Of a DNA stretch of 64,000 nucleotides, positions 45,074 through 56,945 are shown in pieces. The position numbers and the translations under genes were made by a program. Numbering within the stretch: the first letter of the stretch is position 1; each line of letters starts with the position of its first letter. This stretch comes from Loripinus fragilis (lineage: Eukaryota > Mollusca > Bivalvia > Lucinida > Lucinidae): assembly GCA_964019695.1 (NCBI GenBank), contig OZ026530.1, forward strand, positions 30,486,690 to 30,550,689. The letters run 5' to 3'. Below the pieces are notes generated by a model. That model saw only the letters and a program-made list of their open reading frames with translations. It ran no database searches and was not told where the DNA came from.

Positions 45074-45485
45074 CAGGGTTCGTACAGGCTTGAAAAGTAC
45101 TTGAATTTAGAGGGCTTTCTTGGAAAGTCATTGAAAATTAAATCTGACTTGAAAAGTACTTGAAAATCACTTAAAAGCCTTGAAAAGTCCTTGAATTCTA
45201 CTATTTTCTGTAGGACTGTAGCACTGTATATAGATAACTTAATCATTATAAAATTGCCATGCCTATATTTGGTCCAGCATATGCTGCACCAAATAAAAGC
45301 GCAACAATTTTATATTAATTGTCTTATACTAATGTCGCCATTATCTCAGTCTAGCTTTTCTGAAGAATAGTTTTAACACTTAAATCAGTAGTTTTCATAA
45401 CGTTTAAGTCCTTGAAAACTGTTTGAGAGGCTTTAAGAAGTCCTTGAAAAGTACTTGAATTTTACTCATGAATACTTGCCTATAG
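45074..45485 (+). mobile_element. hAT-like MITE M2, diverged copy outside array
   Basis: CAGGGTTCGTACAGGCTTGA at the left; the right end is worn (TGCCTATAGTTATGAA). The central hairpin GTCCAGCATATGCTGCACC is kept. It is more diverged than the array copies, so the family predates the array. Confidence 0.75.
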
Positions 45486-45654
45486 TTATGAAATATGGTA
45501 TAGAGTGAAATTTTATGTAGAAGGATTAAACTTGCTAGAATCAAAATATTTTATTCATCTGAAGAACTATGTCAGAGAAGATTTAATTTGCGCAATGCAA
45601 AAGCTTCTCCCATTTGTTCATAAAAAAAACATATTTTTCATATCTTTACTGTAA

Positions 45655-45730
45655 ATTTGGAAATTTACTCGAGGGTTTTATTTTTGTGAAACTTCGTGTT
45701 CGTGAAAATAAAATCCTCGAGAAATGGCGA
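45655..45730. repeat. Imperfect hairpin
   Basis: CTCGAGGGTTTTATTTTTGTG pairs with GTGAAAATAAAATCCTCGAG around AAACTTCGTGTTC. Confidence 0.6.
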
Positions 45731-45817
45731 AATCACTCCTATCGTGTCCTATTTGCCAATTTTTAAAGCCGCAAGTATGTCTTTAAACGCTATTCGCGAA
45801 AATGTCCGGATCTAGAG

Positions 45818-46172
45818 TAGATTGTCCATATCACATGTATAGATTGTCCATATATCATGAATAGATTGTCCACAGGTCATGTATAGATTTTCCATATCTC
45901 ATGTATAGATTGCCTATGTTTCATGAATATATTGTCCATATCTCATGTATATATTGTCCATATTTCATGAATAGATTGTCCATATCAGATGTATAGATTG
46001 TCCATGTTTTTTATGAATAGATGGTCCATATATCTCGTGTGCAGATTGTTCATATTTCATGTATAGCCTGTCAATATCTCATGTATAGATTGTCCATGTC
46101 CCATGTATAGATTTTCCACATCTCATTGTCCATATTTCATGCATAGATTGTCCATATCGCATTATAGATCAA
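45818..46172 (+). repeat. Minisatellite, ~26-bp period
   Basis: About 13 diverged units of TAGATTGTCCATATCTCATG-type sequence. No coding frame crosses it. Confidence 0.9.
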
Positions 46173-46874
46173 ATATTTTCTTTAGTGAATTAATCTGTGA
46201 TATGGTAAATTATAATATTATAATATAGTGAATTAGTCTGATCAGGATTTCCAGTGTTTGCTTACAGAATATTTTATTGAAATTTGAATACGAAAAAGAA
46301 AAATACCAACCAACAGCCAAATGGACGAAAATGCACTGGTTCAATTGATAAGAATGGAAAAATCCATTCAGTAAATGCATGTATGTTTTAGCTTTGTAAT
46401 TAACTAGCAGTAATTTGGTAGTAAAAGGACATGTAGATATTTTTCAACTGGAAGTCCTGGACAGAGTTGTGTGAGTCTGTATTTCAACATCTAGCACTGC
46501 TAGAAACATTTGTGAGATAGCCCCTTAACTTAAACCATGGAAGATCCAAAAGAAATGCAATTTGATGGGTCATGCATGTGCGGATCCAGAGGGGGGGACA
46601 GGGGGTCCGGACCCCACTGAAAATCACAAAAATATAGGGTTGCCTAGCAACACTGGTCCAGATCCCCTGAAAAATCACAAAGCTACCACGCCAGCATTCA
46701 ATGTTGGGCCTTCATCGGCCCGCCAGCGAAACGCCATTTAAACGGCTAATGAGCACCAATATACTGAAACATAGGGTTTTCTATCTGCACCAAAGTTTAC
46801 TGAAAACTTCATTACTCTAAATGATTAAGCTTTACCTAAGAATACACCCCTGTCGTTGAACCGTTACTTAAATT
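46173..46874. other. Non-coding with element ends
   Basis: GCATGTGCGGATCCAGAGGG followed by a G-rich stretch (46574-46612) matches termini at 34040 and 56550. GGCCCGCCAGCGAAACGCCA (46718) matches the palindrome arm at 3073. No gene. Confidence 0.5.
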
Positions 46875-47111
46875 GAGTCGTAACATGTGATTTCCAACAA
46901 TGTGCCAATTTGACAAGTGTAGATTTAGACACGCCTGTGCAGCCTCCTTTTAACCTTTAAAAACACCAAATGCTGTTCGGTCAGAAGCTTAACAGTCATG
47001 GAATATTTAAGCAACAGCAAATGCTCTGATCAGACTGCGCATATGCGCAGACTGGTCTGAGCCTTTCCTGGTCGCACATACCACATTATTTGAAATGTTA
47101 TGACAAGGCTC
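46875..47111 (+). mobile_element. MITE family M1, copy 4
   Basis: Ends GAGTCGTAACATGTGATTTC and GAAATGTTATGACAAGGCTC, with core hairpin GCTCTGATCAGACTGCGCAT and TGCGCAGACTGGTCTGAGCC. Confidence 0.8.
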
Positions 47112-47206
47112 ATATGGAGATTACACTGTTTTTCACTGGGTATGTCCTAATCAGAACAACTCAGCTTCTGTGGCTAAATACAGTAAAAAAAAATCTGCCA
47201 GATTGT

Positions 47207-47640
47207 ATTTTCTTGTCCTTTGGGATCATGGGTTTCATTGTAGAACTTGGAAACTATTAGAGGGTCACTGATGAGGCCTAAATGGTCGAAACTAGTTAGT
47301 CTTTCCAAGCAAATATGCACACCCCAGCTTCAGTTCTTTGGTGCATTCTATGCTTCCAAAGGATACCCTTTTAAGAACATACATGTATTTGACTTCACTA
47401 CAGCCGGTGACTGAGACTGTGTTGCGGCGGTAGAACGTCTCCCAGCCCTTCACTCTAGTGTAGATTTTATGTTCTTGTCCATTGGGATCATGGGTTTCAT
47501 TGTGTAACTTGAAACTATTAGAGGGTCACAGATAAGGCCTAAATGGCCGAAACTAGCTAGTCTGGCCCAGAAAATCGGCACACTCTTATTTCAGTTCTTT
47601 GGTGCAGTCTTTGCTTCCAAATATACCCTTTACATGTACC
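47207..47640 (+). repeat. Direct duplication of a ~175-bp segment
   Basis: TGGGATCATGGGTTTCATTG, ACTATTAGAGGGTCAC, TCAGTTCTTTGGTGCA and GCTTCCAAA...ATACCCTTT occur at 47220-47395 and again at 47475-47631. SINE-2 landed at the end of the second copy. Confidence 0.8.
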
Positions 47641-47962
47641 GGCCCGCGTAGCGCAGTTGGTAACGAGTGTGGCTACAGATGTGTGTCTGACTGCAGATCC
47701 AGGGTTCGCGAGATCGATCCTGGCCCGGTCCCATACTTTCGTGGAGATTGATCATGAAACAATTTCTATGGTCATTCTCCTCCCTTCCGCTGAATGAATC
47801 ATTCAAGAAGGGTTGTTGTAAGTTACGAGCGAAAGTATGTGCACGAAGTACTGGTTAATCGCTTGTTCAAGCTTGCCCAGGAAAAAAGTGTGGCTAGGTG
47901 AATTGACCGTCCCATAATGACCATAGCTGTTGACTTGGGACGTAAAGCAACAAAAACAAAGG
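47632..47962 (+). mobile_element. SINE-2, complete copy with 9-bp TSD
   Basis: Head GGCCCGCGTAGCGCAGTTGG (A box) and GGTTCGCGAGATCGATCC (B box). The body runs CATACTTTCGTGGAGATTGA through AGCTTGCCCAGG to GTTGACTTGGGACGTAAAGC and an A-rich tail. ATACCCTTT is exact at 47623-47631 and 47963-47971. It serves as the reference copy for the split SINE at 17225/19319 and the truncated one at 25151. Confidence 0.88.
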
Positions 47963-48048
47963 ATACCCTTTTAAGATCAAATTAAAATGTTTATGTAGCA
48001 AATAACTAACTTTATCACCGAACCGTCTATAAACGGAGTAATTGTCTA

Positions 48049-49685
48049 TTATACAGTTATTTCGTGACTGTTAGGTGAATAGTCAAACCTATGCCCCGAG
48101 GTGCCGTGGACAGCTCAATGCACTATTGCCCGAGGCCGTAAGGCGGAGGGCAATAGTTAAATGAGCTGTCCACGGCACCGAGGGGCATGTTTTTTACTAT
48201 TCTACGAAACCGACATGAAATAACTGTTTTATTATCCAACCGAACTTGGAAAATACAACGATTTGCTAGCAAATACTAGCTTTATCTGTGCGCGGCGTCG
48301 GAAAGCATGTGACGTTCTACGCCTCTCTCGTTAGGTTTCACGTCATCGGCCATGGTATAGTCAAAACTATACCACGCTGATTTCCCATTACGTTTACATG
48401 TGTGACGTCACCAGCATGGTATAGTCAAAACTATTGACCGGCTGGTGACGTCATATTAGTAGTATTACGTGATTGTCGCTCAGCCACGTGCCAATTAAGT
48501 TTTAGTTTTTGCAGATAGTATACAGTTATCTCATGCCTGTTTGTAGTATAGTCAAAACTATTACCCCGAGGTGCCGTGGACGACCTGATGCACTATTGCA
48601 CGAGGCCGAAGGCCGTGTGCAATAGTGTATCAGGTCGTCCACGGTACCGAGGGGTAATAGTTTGACTATACTACAAACAGGCATGAAATAACTGTTTTAT
48701 TACCCAACCCATTTGATGAAATACTTAGCAGCGTTCCCTGACTTGAGTTGCTGTAAACGATGCGGTTTTGTTGCAAAACGAAAAAATTTCCCAAATCTGC
48801 TCAATTTTGGTCTCAAAATGTTCCACTCGTTCTAACTAAGAAAACTAGTACCCACACTTTATGTTTCTGACCATAAACAACGGAGTTATTGGAGTTTAAA
48901 GTTGCCAAACCATGCCTAATTTCCACCATTGTTGCACGGTCTCCTTTCATAAACGAACCGTACGCGCATCGTCGTCGCGCATGATTATAAGCGCCTGTGT
49001 GTTTTTAACAGGGAAGCGGGAAACCAGGCCCATGGTATAATGCCAGTCTATAGTCATATTTATTGACCGGTGGAATAGTTCAGTGACTCATGACATAGCA
49101 AAAAATAGACAATTACTCCGTATATAGACGGTTGGGTAATAACATAAACTATTCCATTGTCAAATATATACCGGGTTTGGTAATATGTTTTGCTAAGTCA
49201 TGAGTCACTGAACTATTCCACCGGTCAATAAATTTGACTATTGACTGGCACTATAGCCTGGTTACTCGCTTCCCTGTTAAAAACACACAGGCGCTTATCG
49301 ACATGCGCGACGACGATGCGCGTACGGTTCGTTTATGAAAGGAAACGTTATGCAACAATGGTGAAAATAGGGCATGGCTTAGTAAATTTAAACTCCAATA
49401 TATCCGTTGTTTATGGTCAGAAACGTAAAGTGTGGGTACTCGTTTTCTAAGTTAGAACGAGCGGAACATTTTGAGACCAAAATTGAGCAGATTTGGTGAA
49501 ATATTCTGTTTTGCAACAAAACCGCATCGTCTACAGCAACCCCATGCAAGAAACGCTGCAAAGTATTTCATCAAATGGGCTGGGTAATAAAACAGTTAAT
49601 TCATGCCTGTTTGTAGTATAGTCAAACTATTACCACATCGGTTCCGTGGACGACCATTGGGTATGAAATAACTGTATAACATTAA
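48049..49685. mobile_element. Nested palindrome cluster, foldback family K
   Basis: Three palindromes in series. The first, ~48050-48240, is centred at GCCCGAGGCCGTAAGGCGGAGGGC. The second, ~48525-48715, is centred at CACGAGGCCGAAGGCCGTGTG, with arms containing GGTGCCGTGGACGACCTGAT. The third, ~48720-49590, has arms with GATGCGCGTACGGTTCGT and its complement and a centre near 49135. The outer ends CAGTTATTTC/GAAATAACTG repeat at each boundary. No transposase frame was seen. Confidence 0.75.
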
Positions 49686-49689
49686 ACAC

Positions 49690-50694
49690 AGAGAGGAAGA
49701 AAATAGTACTGCTGCAAATGTGTGGATGCGCAGGCTTGTCTGTGCCCAAGTTATTTCAAACAACAAAATCCTTGATTTTATTAACCTAGCACAGCTGCAT
49801 AAGTACACGGTTAGTCGGTCATATCTCGTTATTTTCCGTATTTTTTACGGAAATTAAACAGTGACTCCAGTCATATAATGCAGTTACAGAGTGCAATTTA
49901 GTATGGCTGTTTTCAGACTGGCTGCAGTCTGAAATATTGTCAACTTTTGACGAAACAATATCAGTATAAATTTGCAGTCATGCTGTTTTTCCTTATATCA
50001 ACAAATTCATGCCTCTTCTAGTCAGATGTTTTAAAACAGAACCACCAAAAAAGGCTATACGTGTAGCTACAAGAATATGAAAAGACTGAAAAAAATGTTT
50101 TAAGAACATACGCTACTAAATACTTCCCATGTTGAAATCTGTTCAATACTTTGCATACAGTTTGTTTTATGCATGGGCTAATCATTTTTGAAATAAAAAG
50201 GATATGTCACCGTGCTTATTTGTTCATAATCTCATCTGGAAGTTTTCAGCATTTGACCAATTTTCTAAGCAGATGAAAGAATAACACTAGTCCTAAATAT
50301 CCAGCTAAAATTGTTGTAATCTTCAGCCAGCTTCTATCTATTAACTTCAATTTTTGCCCTTGACCTAAAACCTTTTAGAAAATGTGCAAGTTTATTTCTT
50401 ATCCCAAGCTTTGACAAGAAACTGCATGATATTTTGCAATTCGTCGAAAATTGGAATTTGTTTTTAGAATACATCATATTTTAAAAAATCGGATGTTGAA
50501 AATTTTAAGAATTTATTTTTATTTCATGGACTATTACAATACCTTTCAGAAAAAAAGAATAAAAATCTGGGGTCACCGAACTAATTCTCTTTCAGGTTGG
50601 CCAAATTTAACCCCACTCCATTTGGGTCGTTTGAAGATGATGCCATTTTACTAGTTTGAAGCTATAAAAAAGAAAGAAAAAACACACTGAAAAT
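49690..50694. other. Non-coding, no recognised feature
   Basis: AT-rich; no supported gene or window-internal repeat. Confidence 0.45.
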
Positions 50695-50772
50695 AGATGC
50701 GCACCCGGGGAATCGATCCAGGTTCTCTGGTTTTTTAGCCAGACACGCTAACCACTAGACCACGGGGACAGG
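50695..50772 (-). pseudogene. tRNA-like sequence (SINE head or tRNA pseudogene)
   Basis: On the minus strand TCCCCGTGGTCTAGTGGTTA has a good A box, and TCTGG...CCAGA forms an anticodon-like stem. The B box reads GGATCGATTCC rather than GGTTCGATTCC, the anticodon loop is 8 bases and the acceptor ends do not pair, so it is probably not functional. Confidence 0.5.
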
Positions 50773-50911
50773 TCGTGCGCCGCCTAAAATAAACGTACAT
50801 ATAGAAGAGACTCCGTCAATTTCGTATTTGTAACCAGGGCAATTGTGTACATCGTTTGATTTCGTCTGAGCTACATTTATCTGTCTTGGTACTGAGGCAA
50901 TCAGTTCTGAT

Positions 50912-51115
50912 TAAAAGGACAATAGATATTTCGGGCACACTTTGATTACTTTATTTTGTCAAGAAAATGTCGGAACATCGATATGACTCAGAGTTACTGA
51001 ACGCTGTGTTGATCCGAATCCGTAAATGGTCGAAAGACAGGGCCCAGACAGCTTTACCTGTTTCCTGATGCGAGAATGATGCGCATAAAATTAGCCGCAT
51101 ATGTCTTTAAGGACT
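50912..51115 (+). repeat. Dispersed repeat F, copy 2
   Basis: Partner of 10251-10460: TATTTCGGGCACACTTTGAT, TTTTGTCAAGAAAATG, GTCGAAAGACAGGGCCCAGA. Confidence 0.6.
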
Positions 51116-51347
51116 GGAGCCAGTCTAGGCTGTCTCGGATAGCCTAGTGGGTGTTGTGAAAAAAGCATTGAAGCAGGATAAAGCCAATTCGACACCGCCT
51201 GAAAACTATTTTGCAAGATTAAAATGGAGTCAGATGAATTATTACCGACAGAGATTCTTGTGCATGTGCTGTTCCAAATTATCGCCAAATCAAACGGTTG
51301 CAAATTATTCACTACAGTACATCCTACAGGAAAGTTGCTTCAACAGA

Positions 51348-51730
51348 CAGGGTTCGCCCAGGCTTGAAAAGTACTTGAATTTAGAGAGGCTTTCTTGAAA
51401 AGTCCTTGAAATTAAATTTGCCTTGAAAAGTACTGGAAAATCATTCAAAGGCCTTGACTTCTACTATTTTATGTATGTCTTAACACTGTTGATAGAGACC
51501 TAAATCAGTATAAAATTGGTGTGGCTTTATATATGCTGAACCAAATATAGGCACAACAATTTTATACTAATGTTCCAGCACTAATGTCTCTATTATCTCA
51601 GTCTAGCATTTCTGAAGTAAAATTTTAACACTTAGATCAGTAGTTTTCAATAACTTTAAGCCCTTGAAAACTGTTGGAGAGGATTTTGGAAGTCATTGAA
51701 GTTTACTTGTACTTGTCAGTATGAACACTG
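51348..51730 (+). mobile_element. hAT-like MITE M2, copy outside array
   Basis: CAGGGTTCGCCCAGGCTTGA to GTCAGTATGAACACTG, 383 bp. The central hairpin is reduced. No clear target-site duplication. Confidence 0.75.
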
Positions 51731-51849
51731 CCATAATTCTCTGAACCAGGATTCTTCGAACCTGTTGACAACCACTCCGCTATTCAGTACGATGGTACGT
51801 GAAGTAGTTTTATTATTTGTAATACAGAAGCTACCGAAATTCGGCCAAA

Positions 51850-52125
51850 GTAAGTAAGGGTGCAAAGATCAGGAATCGATACAATCAAGTACCACACCTG
51901 ACCCAGGATACCAATGAGAAAGTGACAAACTCACAGTAGACACCACAAACGAGAGCCAAGAGGTCAACCCTTTCCCAGCAGGTGACCACAAAGCACATAT
52001 AAACAGACGCGCACAAAGACATAGCAAACACAAGACAGAACAAAAACATAAAAGATCCACAAAAGAAGTACCGCCTTGGAACGGTCAGTAAAATATTTTA
52101 CTGGAGGGCTTAAGCCGGTTAATAT
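51850..52125 (-). repeat. Dispersed repeat C, copy 3
   Basis: GGAATCGATACAATCAAGTA, CTTTCCCAGCAGGTGACCAC and GGAACGGTCAGTAAAATATT, inverted relative to 10640. Confidence 0.7.
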
Positions 52126-52619
52126 GTATCGTGCAATTAACCCTGTAATTATTTACCTGCAGGTCACAGACCTGTTATTGTAAAAAAGGGCACTGATTGG
52201 CTCAAAAAGCTCAGCACAATATTTAAGTTGAAAAGTTTCGTGATTGATCAATAATAAAATTGCGGGAAAGAAATCATATTCATTAGACGCATTCTTATTT
52301 GCTGCACTTTTTGAAACAACGTCTCTCTGCTTTTGTTGATAAGTAAGAAAAAAGGACCTCGCAGTTTGGTATTTTTTTCAATGCAATTTTCCTCTCATGT
52401 AGGGTGCTAACCTTCAGGGGCCAAAAAGTGGTAAAACATGGCGGTCACCAGGGTATCTCTTGTAAAGAGATTGAACTAGGTCCGATCTGTAAATATATGG
52501 CAGCCTCATTGTGCTTTAAAGACCACAGCTTACTTAAAGGCTATAATGGAGGTCTATGGAAAACCAGTTACAGGTCTGCACCAAGCGGCAGGTTAATAAA
52601 ATCAAGGAAATTAAATCTA

Positions 52620-52826
52620 GGGTAAAGTTGGGTAAATTCGGACGGTCGGCTAAATTCGGACAGCGATCTTGTTTGATTCATATTTTAATTATTTGAATAA
52701 AAACTAGATTAAACAAACAGTGAAAATCCTGATGAGACGGCTAAGGGGCCGTCTCATCTGGATTTCCACTGTTTGCAAATGTACGTCCGAATTTACCCGC
52801 TGTCCGAAGTTACCTCACTTTACCTC
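52620..52826. mobile_element. Palindromic MITE, ~205 bp
   Basis: GGTAAAGTTGGGTAAATTCG and GGCTAAATTCGGACAGCG on the left mirror CGTCCGAATTTACCC and GCTGTCCGAAGTTACCTCAC on the right. The inner hairpin is AATCCTGATGAGACGGC with GCCGTCTCATCTGGATT. Confidence 0.75.
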
Positions 52827-53019
52827 ATCTTGTAACTAAGGGAAAAACTGATGAATGTGACACGTTTCTTCCGAAGATGTCTCTATAGATATACCCTTTG
52901 GTGAAAATGCTCAAAATAATGGCCTGGTTTGCATATTAAAGACAAGTGCGCAGACCTATCTGTATTGTATCTATTTAGCCTATTTAAAGTCAGTGCATTC
53001 TATATATGTGTAATATTAT

Positions 53020-53215
53020 CACATGACGTCGCATCCGGGAGTGATTTAACGACATGCAATAAAATCGATAAACCACTAGTGGTTTACAGATTTTCGCGAA
53101 AAGTTATGAAATAACTCTTTTAACGTCACGCATATGGCATAATCTTACCGTTTTTCACGCCAAAACTTGATTTCGAAATAATTTTAATGTCATATGATAA
53201 ATTGAATCTAACATG
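53020..53215 (+). repeat. Fragment of foldback element L
   Basis: CACATGACGTCGCATCCGGG, GACATGCAATAAAATCGATA and AACCACTAGTGGTTTACAGA match the ends of 31571-32829. Confidence 0.65.
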
Positions 53216-54174
53216 ATTCGCGCTCCTGTATTATTAAATTTATTAAATTCGTTGCGAAAAAGAGATAAAATGCTCGACAAGCCTCGTAGTTTATCTCTTT
53301 CTCAACTCATTCAATAAATATTCAAAAAAACATGTGCCCTCATGTAAGATCTTCTATGTACTTAGACTTATATCAGTCGTAGATGTTGTAGGACCTATGA
53401 ATCCATACCAACCAATACCATTCCACATCTTATCTTTTGCCGTATTCCAGTCCAGAATTTTAATTTATGCTAGCTCAAACATCTAGCAGATGAGATAGCA
53501 GAAGAGAAAAACAAGTAGCCCAATGGGCAACGATCAATGGACATTTACAATGCTTAAAGGCAGATAACTCTGAACTTGAAACAGTGAACAGGAATATTAA
53601 CTCAAAAACATAAGATATTATGCCAGTTCTAGTTATCTGCAAGTATTAAAAAGATCTGAATAAAAATTGCAGAGGAACCCTAGTAAAAGTTTAGCTTTCA
53701 GATGCTCAAAGGCAGCTATCTCCGTAGTGAAATAAATAAAGTCATGAACCAACTTGTTGAGAAATGCAAAAATATAGGTCAAAATGAAAGTAATCAAAAC
53801 ACTTTCAATGAAAAATCAAGTCCTAAACCAGTAACAATCAATAGTAACCATGATGAAGTGTTAGTAGTTTCACCAGGAACTCAAACATATCCTGATATTC
53901 TTGAATCAAATACAACTGTGCAGAAGCAATCTAAAAATGTGAAAACGCAGCAAAATATCCCAAGATAAAGAATCAAACCCAACAACTTCCAAATCAAATA
54001 AATCTAAATCTGGGAAGAAAAATCAAATGGATAAGCCCAATGGAGCTAGGATCAACCAAGAAAATACACCATGACGAATACTTATTATTGGTGACTCAAT
54101 TCTTTCGTAGATAAATCCTAAGGGCTTGAAAAAAAGTTATCAGTCACCCCTAATGTTAACTGAATTGTTTCAAC

Positions 54175-54520
54175 ATAACCTAATAAACGTTTCCTATCTC
54201 ACGGCATGTTACCTTTATCAGGTCATGATGACGTTGCACTTTTTTTAATGACGTCGCTAATGACGCTGAATCAACACAAAAATAAAAAAAATACGTCATA
54301 ATTGCTAGTTTGAAGAGTGTTCAACAATGTGTAAAGTGATAAATAGAATACCAGGTTCGCGTCTTTTGATATCAAGTTTACCTGGCTCGGCTTTGAGAAC
54401 GCATGTTGAATCGCTCGGCAAGCCTCGCGATATCAACATGCGTTCTCAAAGCCTTGCCTGGTAAACATGATATCAAAAGACACTCACCTAGTATTCTCTA
54501 TTTTCATGTCAATCTTATCC
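54175..54520. mobile_element. Foldback insertion inside LINE ORF (first)
   Basis: A near-perfect palindrome at ~54345-54505 pairs TCTTTTGATATCAAGTTTAC, CCTGGCTCGGCTTTGAGAAC and GCATGTTGA with their complements. Together with the ~160 bp before it, it separates the GDSIL and YDLNNF parts of the esterase frame. Confidence 0.65.
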
Positions 54521-54597
54521 TGGAGCTACCCTTAGTACTCTGACAGAAAACATACAAATTTATGATCTCAACAATTTCAAAGATATCATATTCTCCC

Positions 54598-55208
54598 ACC
54601 TTTGCTCATGTAAGATAGGCTGTCAGCTCATGTAAGAAAATTCTATCTTACATGACCACGTGACTGCTTTCTTACATGGGCTGAGTGTAATATTCTTTTA
54701 TTCCGTAAAACGATAATCAAAGGGCCAATATATTGCGCTTAAGTAACTCAAAGGCACCAAACAAGGTCAATCGTTACTTACTGACGTCATATAACTTAAT
54801 GAGATCACCGGACGTGCACCGCGTGACGATAAAGGCAATGTGACGCTAATGGCATAGAGCGCCAAGCAGGAATTTATTTTGCACATTGCAACTTAACTAA
54901 AGCTCCAATCGTGTATTCCGGGCAATAACAAGGTGCAAACTATGTTTACACCCATTTCAATACCCAATAAAAACACATAAATGTTGTAAATACAACAAGT
55001 AAAAAGTTTAAATTATCATATATTTTTTTTAGTTTTTAGGTTCCGACAAAAAACCTTCGAAAATTGGGAGAAAAACAATCCATCATGAGCCTGTCCATGT
55101 AGGATAGAGAAATCTCATCCTCGGGGACTCTGCAAGCCTCGTCCCTAGTTAAAATTCCGACCCCTCGAGTGAGATATCTCTATCCTACATGGACACTCAT
55201 GGTGGATT
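54598..55208. mobile_element. Foldback insertion inside LINE ORF (second)
   Basis: The outer parts hold CTCATGTAAGATAG and CTATCTTACATGA (54605-54655). The right side holds the larger palindrome 55078-55212, in which CAATCCATCATGAG and GTCCATGTAGGATAGAGA mirror TCTCTATCCTACATGGACAC and CATGGTGGATTG. It lies between FKDI and YVAGNDA of the esterase frame. Confidence 0.65.
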
Positions 55209-55954
55209 GTTATAGTCTATGTAGCTGGAAATGATGCTGCTCAGGATTACCGGGCTGGAGTCATGCTGGATGAAGGTCTTGACACTGAATATATTGAGGA
55301 GATATATGACAAACTAATCTTGTTAATCAAAGAGAAAAAAACAACTATCAACATTTACTTATGCAGTATTTGCCCACGTGGCGATGCAGATGTTGACAAT
55401 GTGAATAGTGTCATAAAAGATTTGAGTGACTTTCATAGTTGTGTCTTTTTTGACATAAACAAAACATTCTGCAACAAATAAGATGTAACTCCATCACATG
55501 TTTACAAGCCGAGAGACTATTCATTTATCACCATCTGGTACTAGAGGTCTGCTTGGATGTATCAACCAACATATTGAAATTGTGGAGAATTTCAAATTGT
55601 GTGCTTACACAAGACAATCAACACAGTCAAAGGGGTCAAGGGCCCCACAGATGCTACCATCTCACAGAAGAATCGAAGCTCAGCAGAGAGGGAGAGATAA
55701 TGCTTTCCCACCCAGAAACAGACGACATTGACAGTTATAACTCTGAACTTTGTTTTAAATGTGGCGTATACTTCTTACCACAAATTACAATGAGCAAATT
55801 TTAGACAAATCCACTGGCACTCAGGGCATGAAATTGATTATTTACATAGATCGTTGATAATGATTTCTGTGGTTTTTAATAGCCTCCAGGAGATCCATTA
55901 GTAACAGGTTGAGGTCATAAACTATCAGAGAGACTGCATAGCATTTTGCTCTTG

Positions 55955-56155
55955 TCCTCATCCGGTAAAACATTTGCAAGAAGTTTGAACCCAGATCAGG
56001 CCCGACAAAATGTAGGGCATGGTCTGGATCCAAACCGCTTGACCCTCTGAAATTATTCCTGATTTTTTTTTCGAAAACAAACTTTTTTGTAGGGGGGGGG
56101 GGGGTGGGGATCAGCAGATGACAAATAAGCATGAATAATTACCCAGCATATGCAA
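55955..56155 (-). repeat. Dispersed repeat D, copy 3
   Basis: ATCAGGCCCGACAAAATGT and ATCAGCAGATGACAAATAAG...TACCCAGCATATGC; inverse of 20285. It carries a 12-base G run at 56092. Confidence 0.65.
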
Positions 56156-56549
56156 AAAATAACAACACATCCACATGGCCGTGCAGTTTAAACCATCTTA
56201 AACTCATGGGATTGATGATTATTTTTCTTATTTTTCTTTAAAAGACAGTTTTTGGAGGCGCAACATGACTGCCTAACTGAGGTGGTTCTTATGAGCTTCA
56301 ATAATCTATGTTAAAACATCTCGCCATTTGATTTCAAGAAAATGTAACTTCTAACACAATGTCAACTACAAAGAGGTTCATCATTGCAGCAAATAAAATT
56401 GCAGGACAGTGTGATAAATTTCTATGCCTTTTTCATTCTTCATTTGAATTAAATCCTTTAATTATTCACTAGTAAACAGGCTCTTTGGCAAACAGTGGAG
56501 ACCCGGATAAAATCCACATAGGGGAATTTCATAGGGGTCTGTACTGTTT

Positions 56550-56600
56550 GCATGCACGGATCCAGGATTTCTGTCAGGAGGGGGTGCGGGGTTCAGCCCA
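56550..56600 (+). repeat. Element terminus TGCATGCACGGATCCAGGAT
   Basis: The same end, followed by a G-rich stretch, occurs at 46570 (+) and inverted at 34062. Probably the end of a dispersed element whose other end I cannot define. Confidence 0.5.
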
Positions 56601-56730
56601 ACTGACAGAAAACAGCTCTGACGAACTTATTTTTTTAAAGACCTCAACTAAATTTCAGAGGTGTTTCGTATAAATATCTTTAACATAGTACATGTATACT
56701 CTGTCATATCATGGGTACACATAAGAAGCA

Positions 56731-56931
56731 GGGAGCGCAGTGACTCACAGGTAGAGTGCTTGACTCGAGACCGAGGGGTCGCGGGTCCGAGCCTCGCCGG
56801 CGTCACTGCGTTGTGGTCCTTGAGCAAGACACATTTATCCTAGCTTAGTACTGGTTCAACCCAGAAAGACCCATCCCTGTTTAACTGAAAGATTGTTGAT
56901 GGGACGTAAATAATCAAATCAAACAAACAAA
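56731..56931 (+). mobile_element. SINE-1, copy with 14-bp TSD
   Basis: Head GGAGCGCAGTGACTCACAGG and GTCGCGGGTCCGAGCCTC, tail AAAGATTGTTGATGGGACGT and CAAATCAAACAAAC. ACACATAAGAAGCA flanks it exactly at 56717-56730 and 56932-56945. Confidence 0.9.
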
Positions 56932-56945
56932 ACACATAAGAAGCA

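Larger units (their letters stand above)
53470..55810 (+). pseudogene. Decayed LINE ORF with SGNH/esterase-like domain
   Basis: From ~53480 a coiled-coil-like charged stretch is visible across frame breaks, then an 88-codon open piece (53702-53968). Near 54078 comes the nucleophile motif ILIIGDSIL, followed by an INPKGLKK-like stretch. After an insertion the frame resumes at 54540 with IQIYDLNNFKDI. After a second insertion it continues at 55209 with YVAGNDAAQDYRAG (the GxND-like block) and a 72-codon open frame, then HLSPSGTRGLLG near 55525 (the His block). These are the blocks expected of SGNH-fold esterase domains found in ORF1 of some CR1/L2-type LINEs. A Cys pair (CFKCG) follows near 55755. 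Stops and frameshifts make it non-functional. Probably the front part of the element whose EN/RT part lies at 58950-61715. Confidence 0.7.

Noticed and set aside
45818..46172. CRISPR-like array
   Set aside because: Units are contiguous and diverged without unique spacers, and the genome is eukaryotic.
50695..50772. Functional tRNA gene on the minus strand
   Set aside because: Wrong B-box base, 8-base anticodon loop and unpaired acceptor arms.
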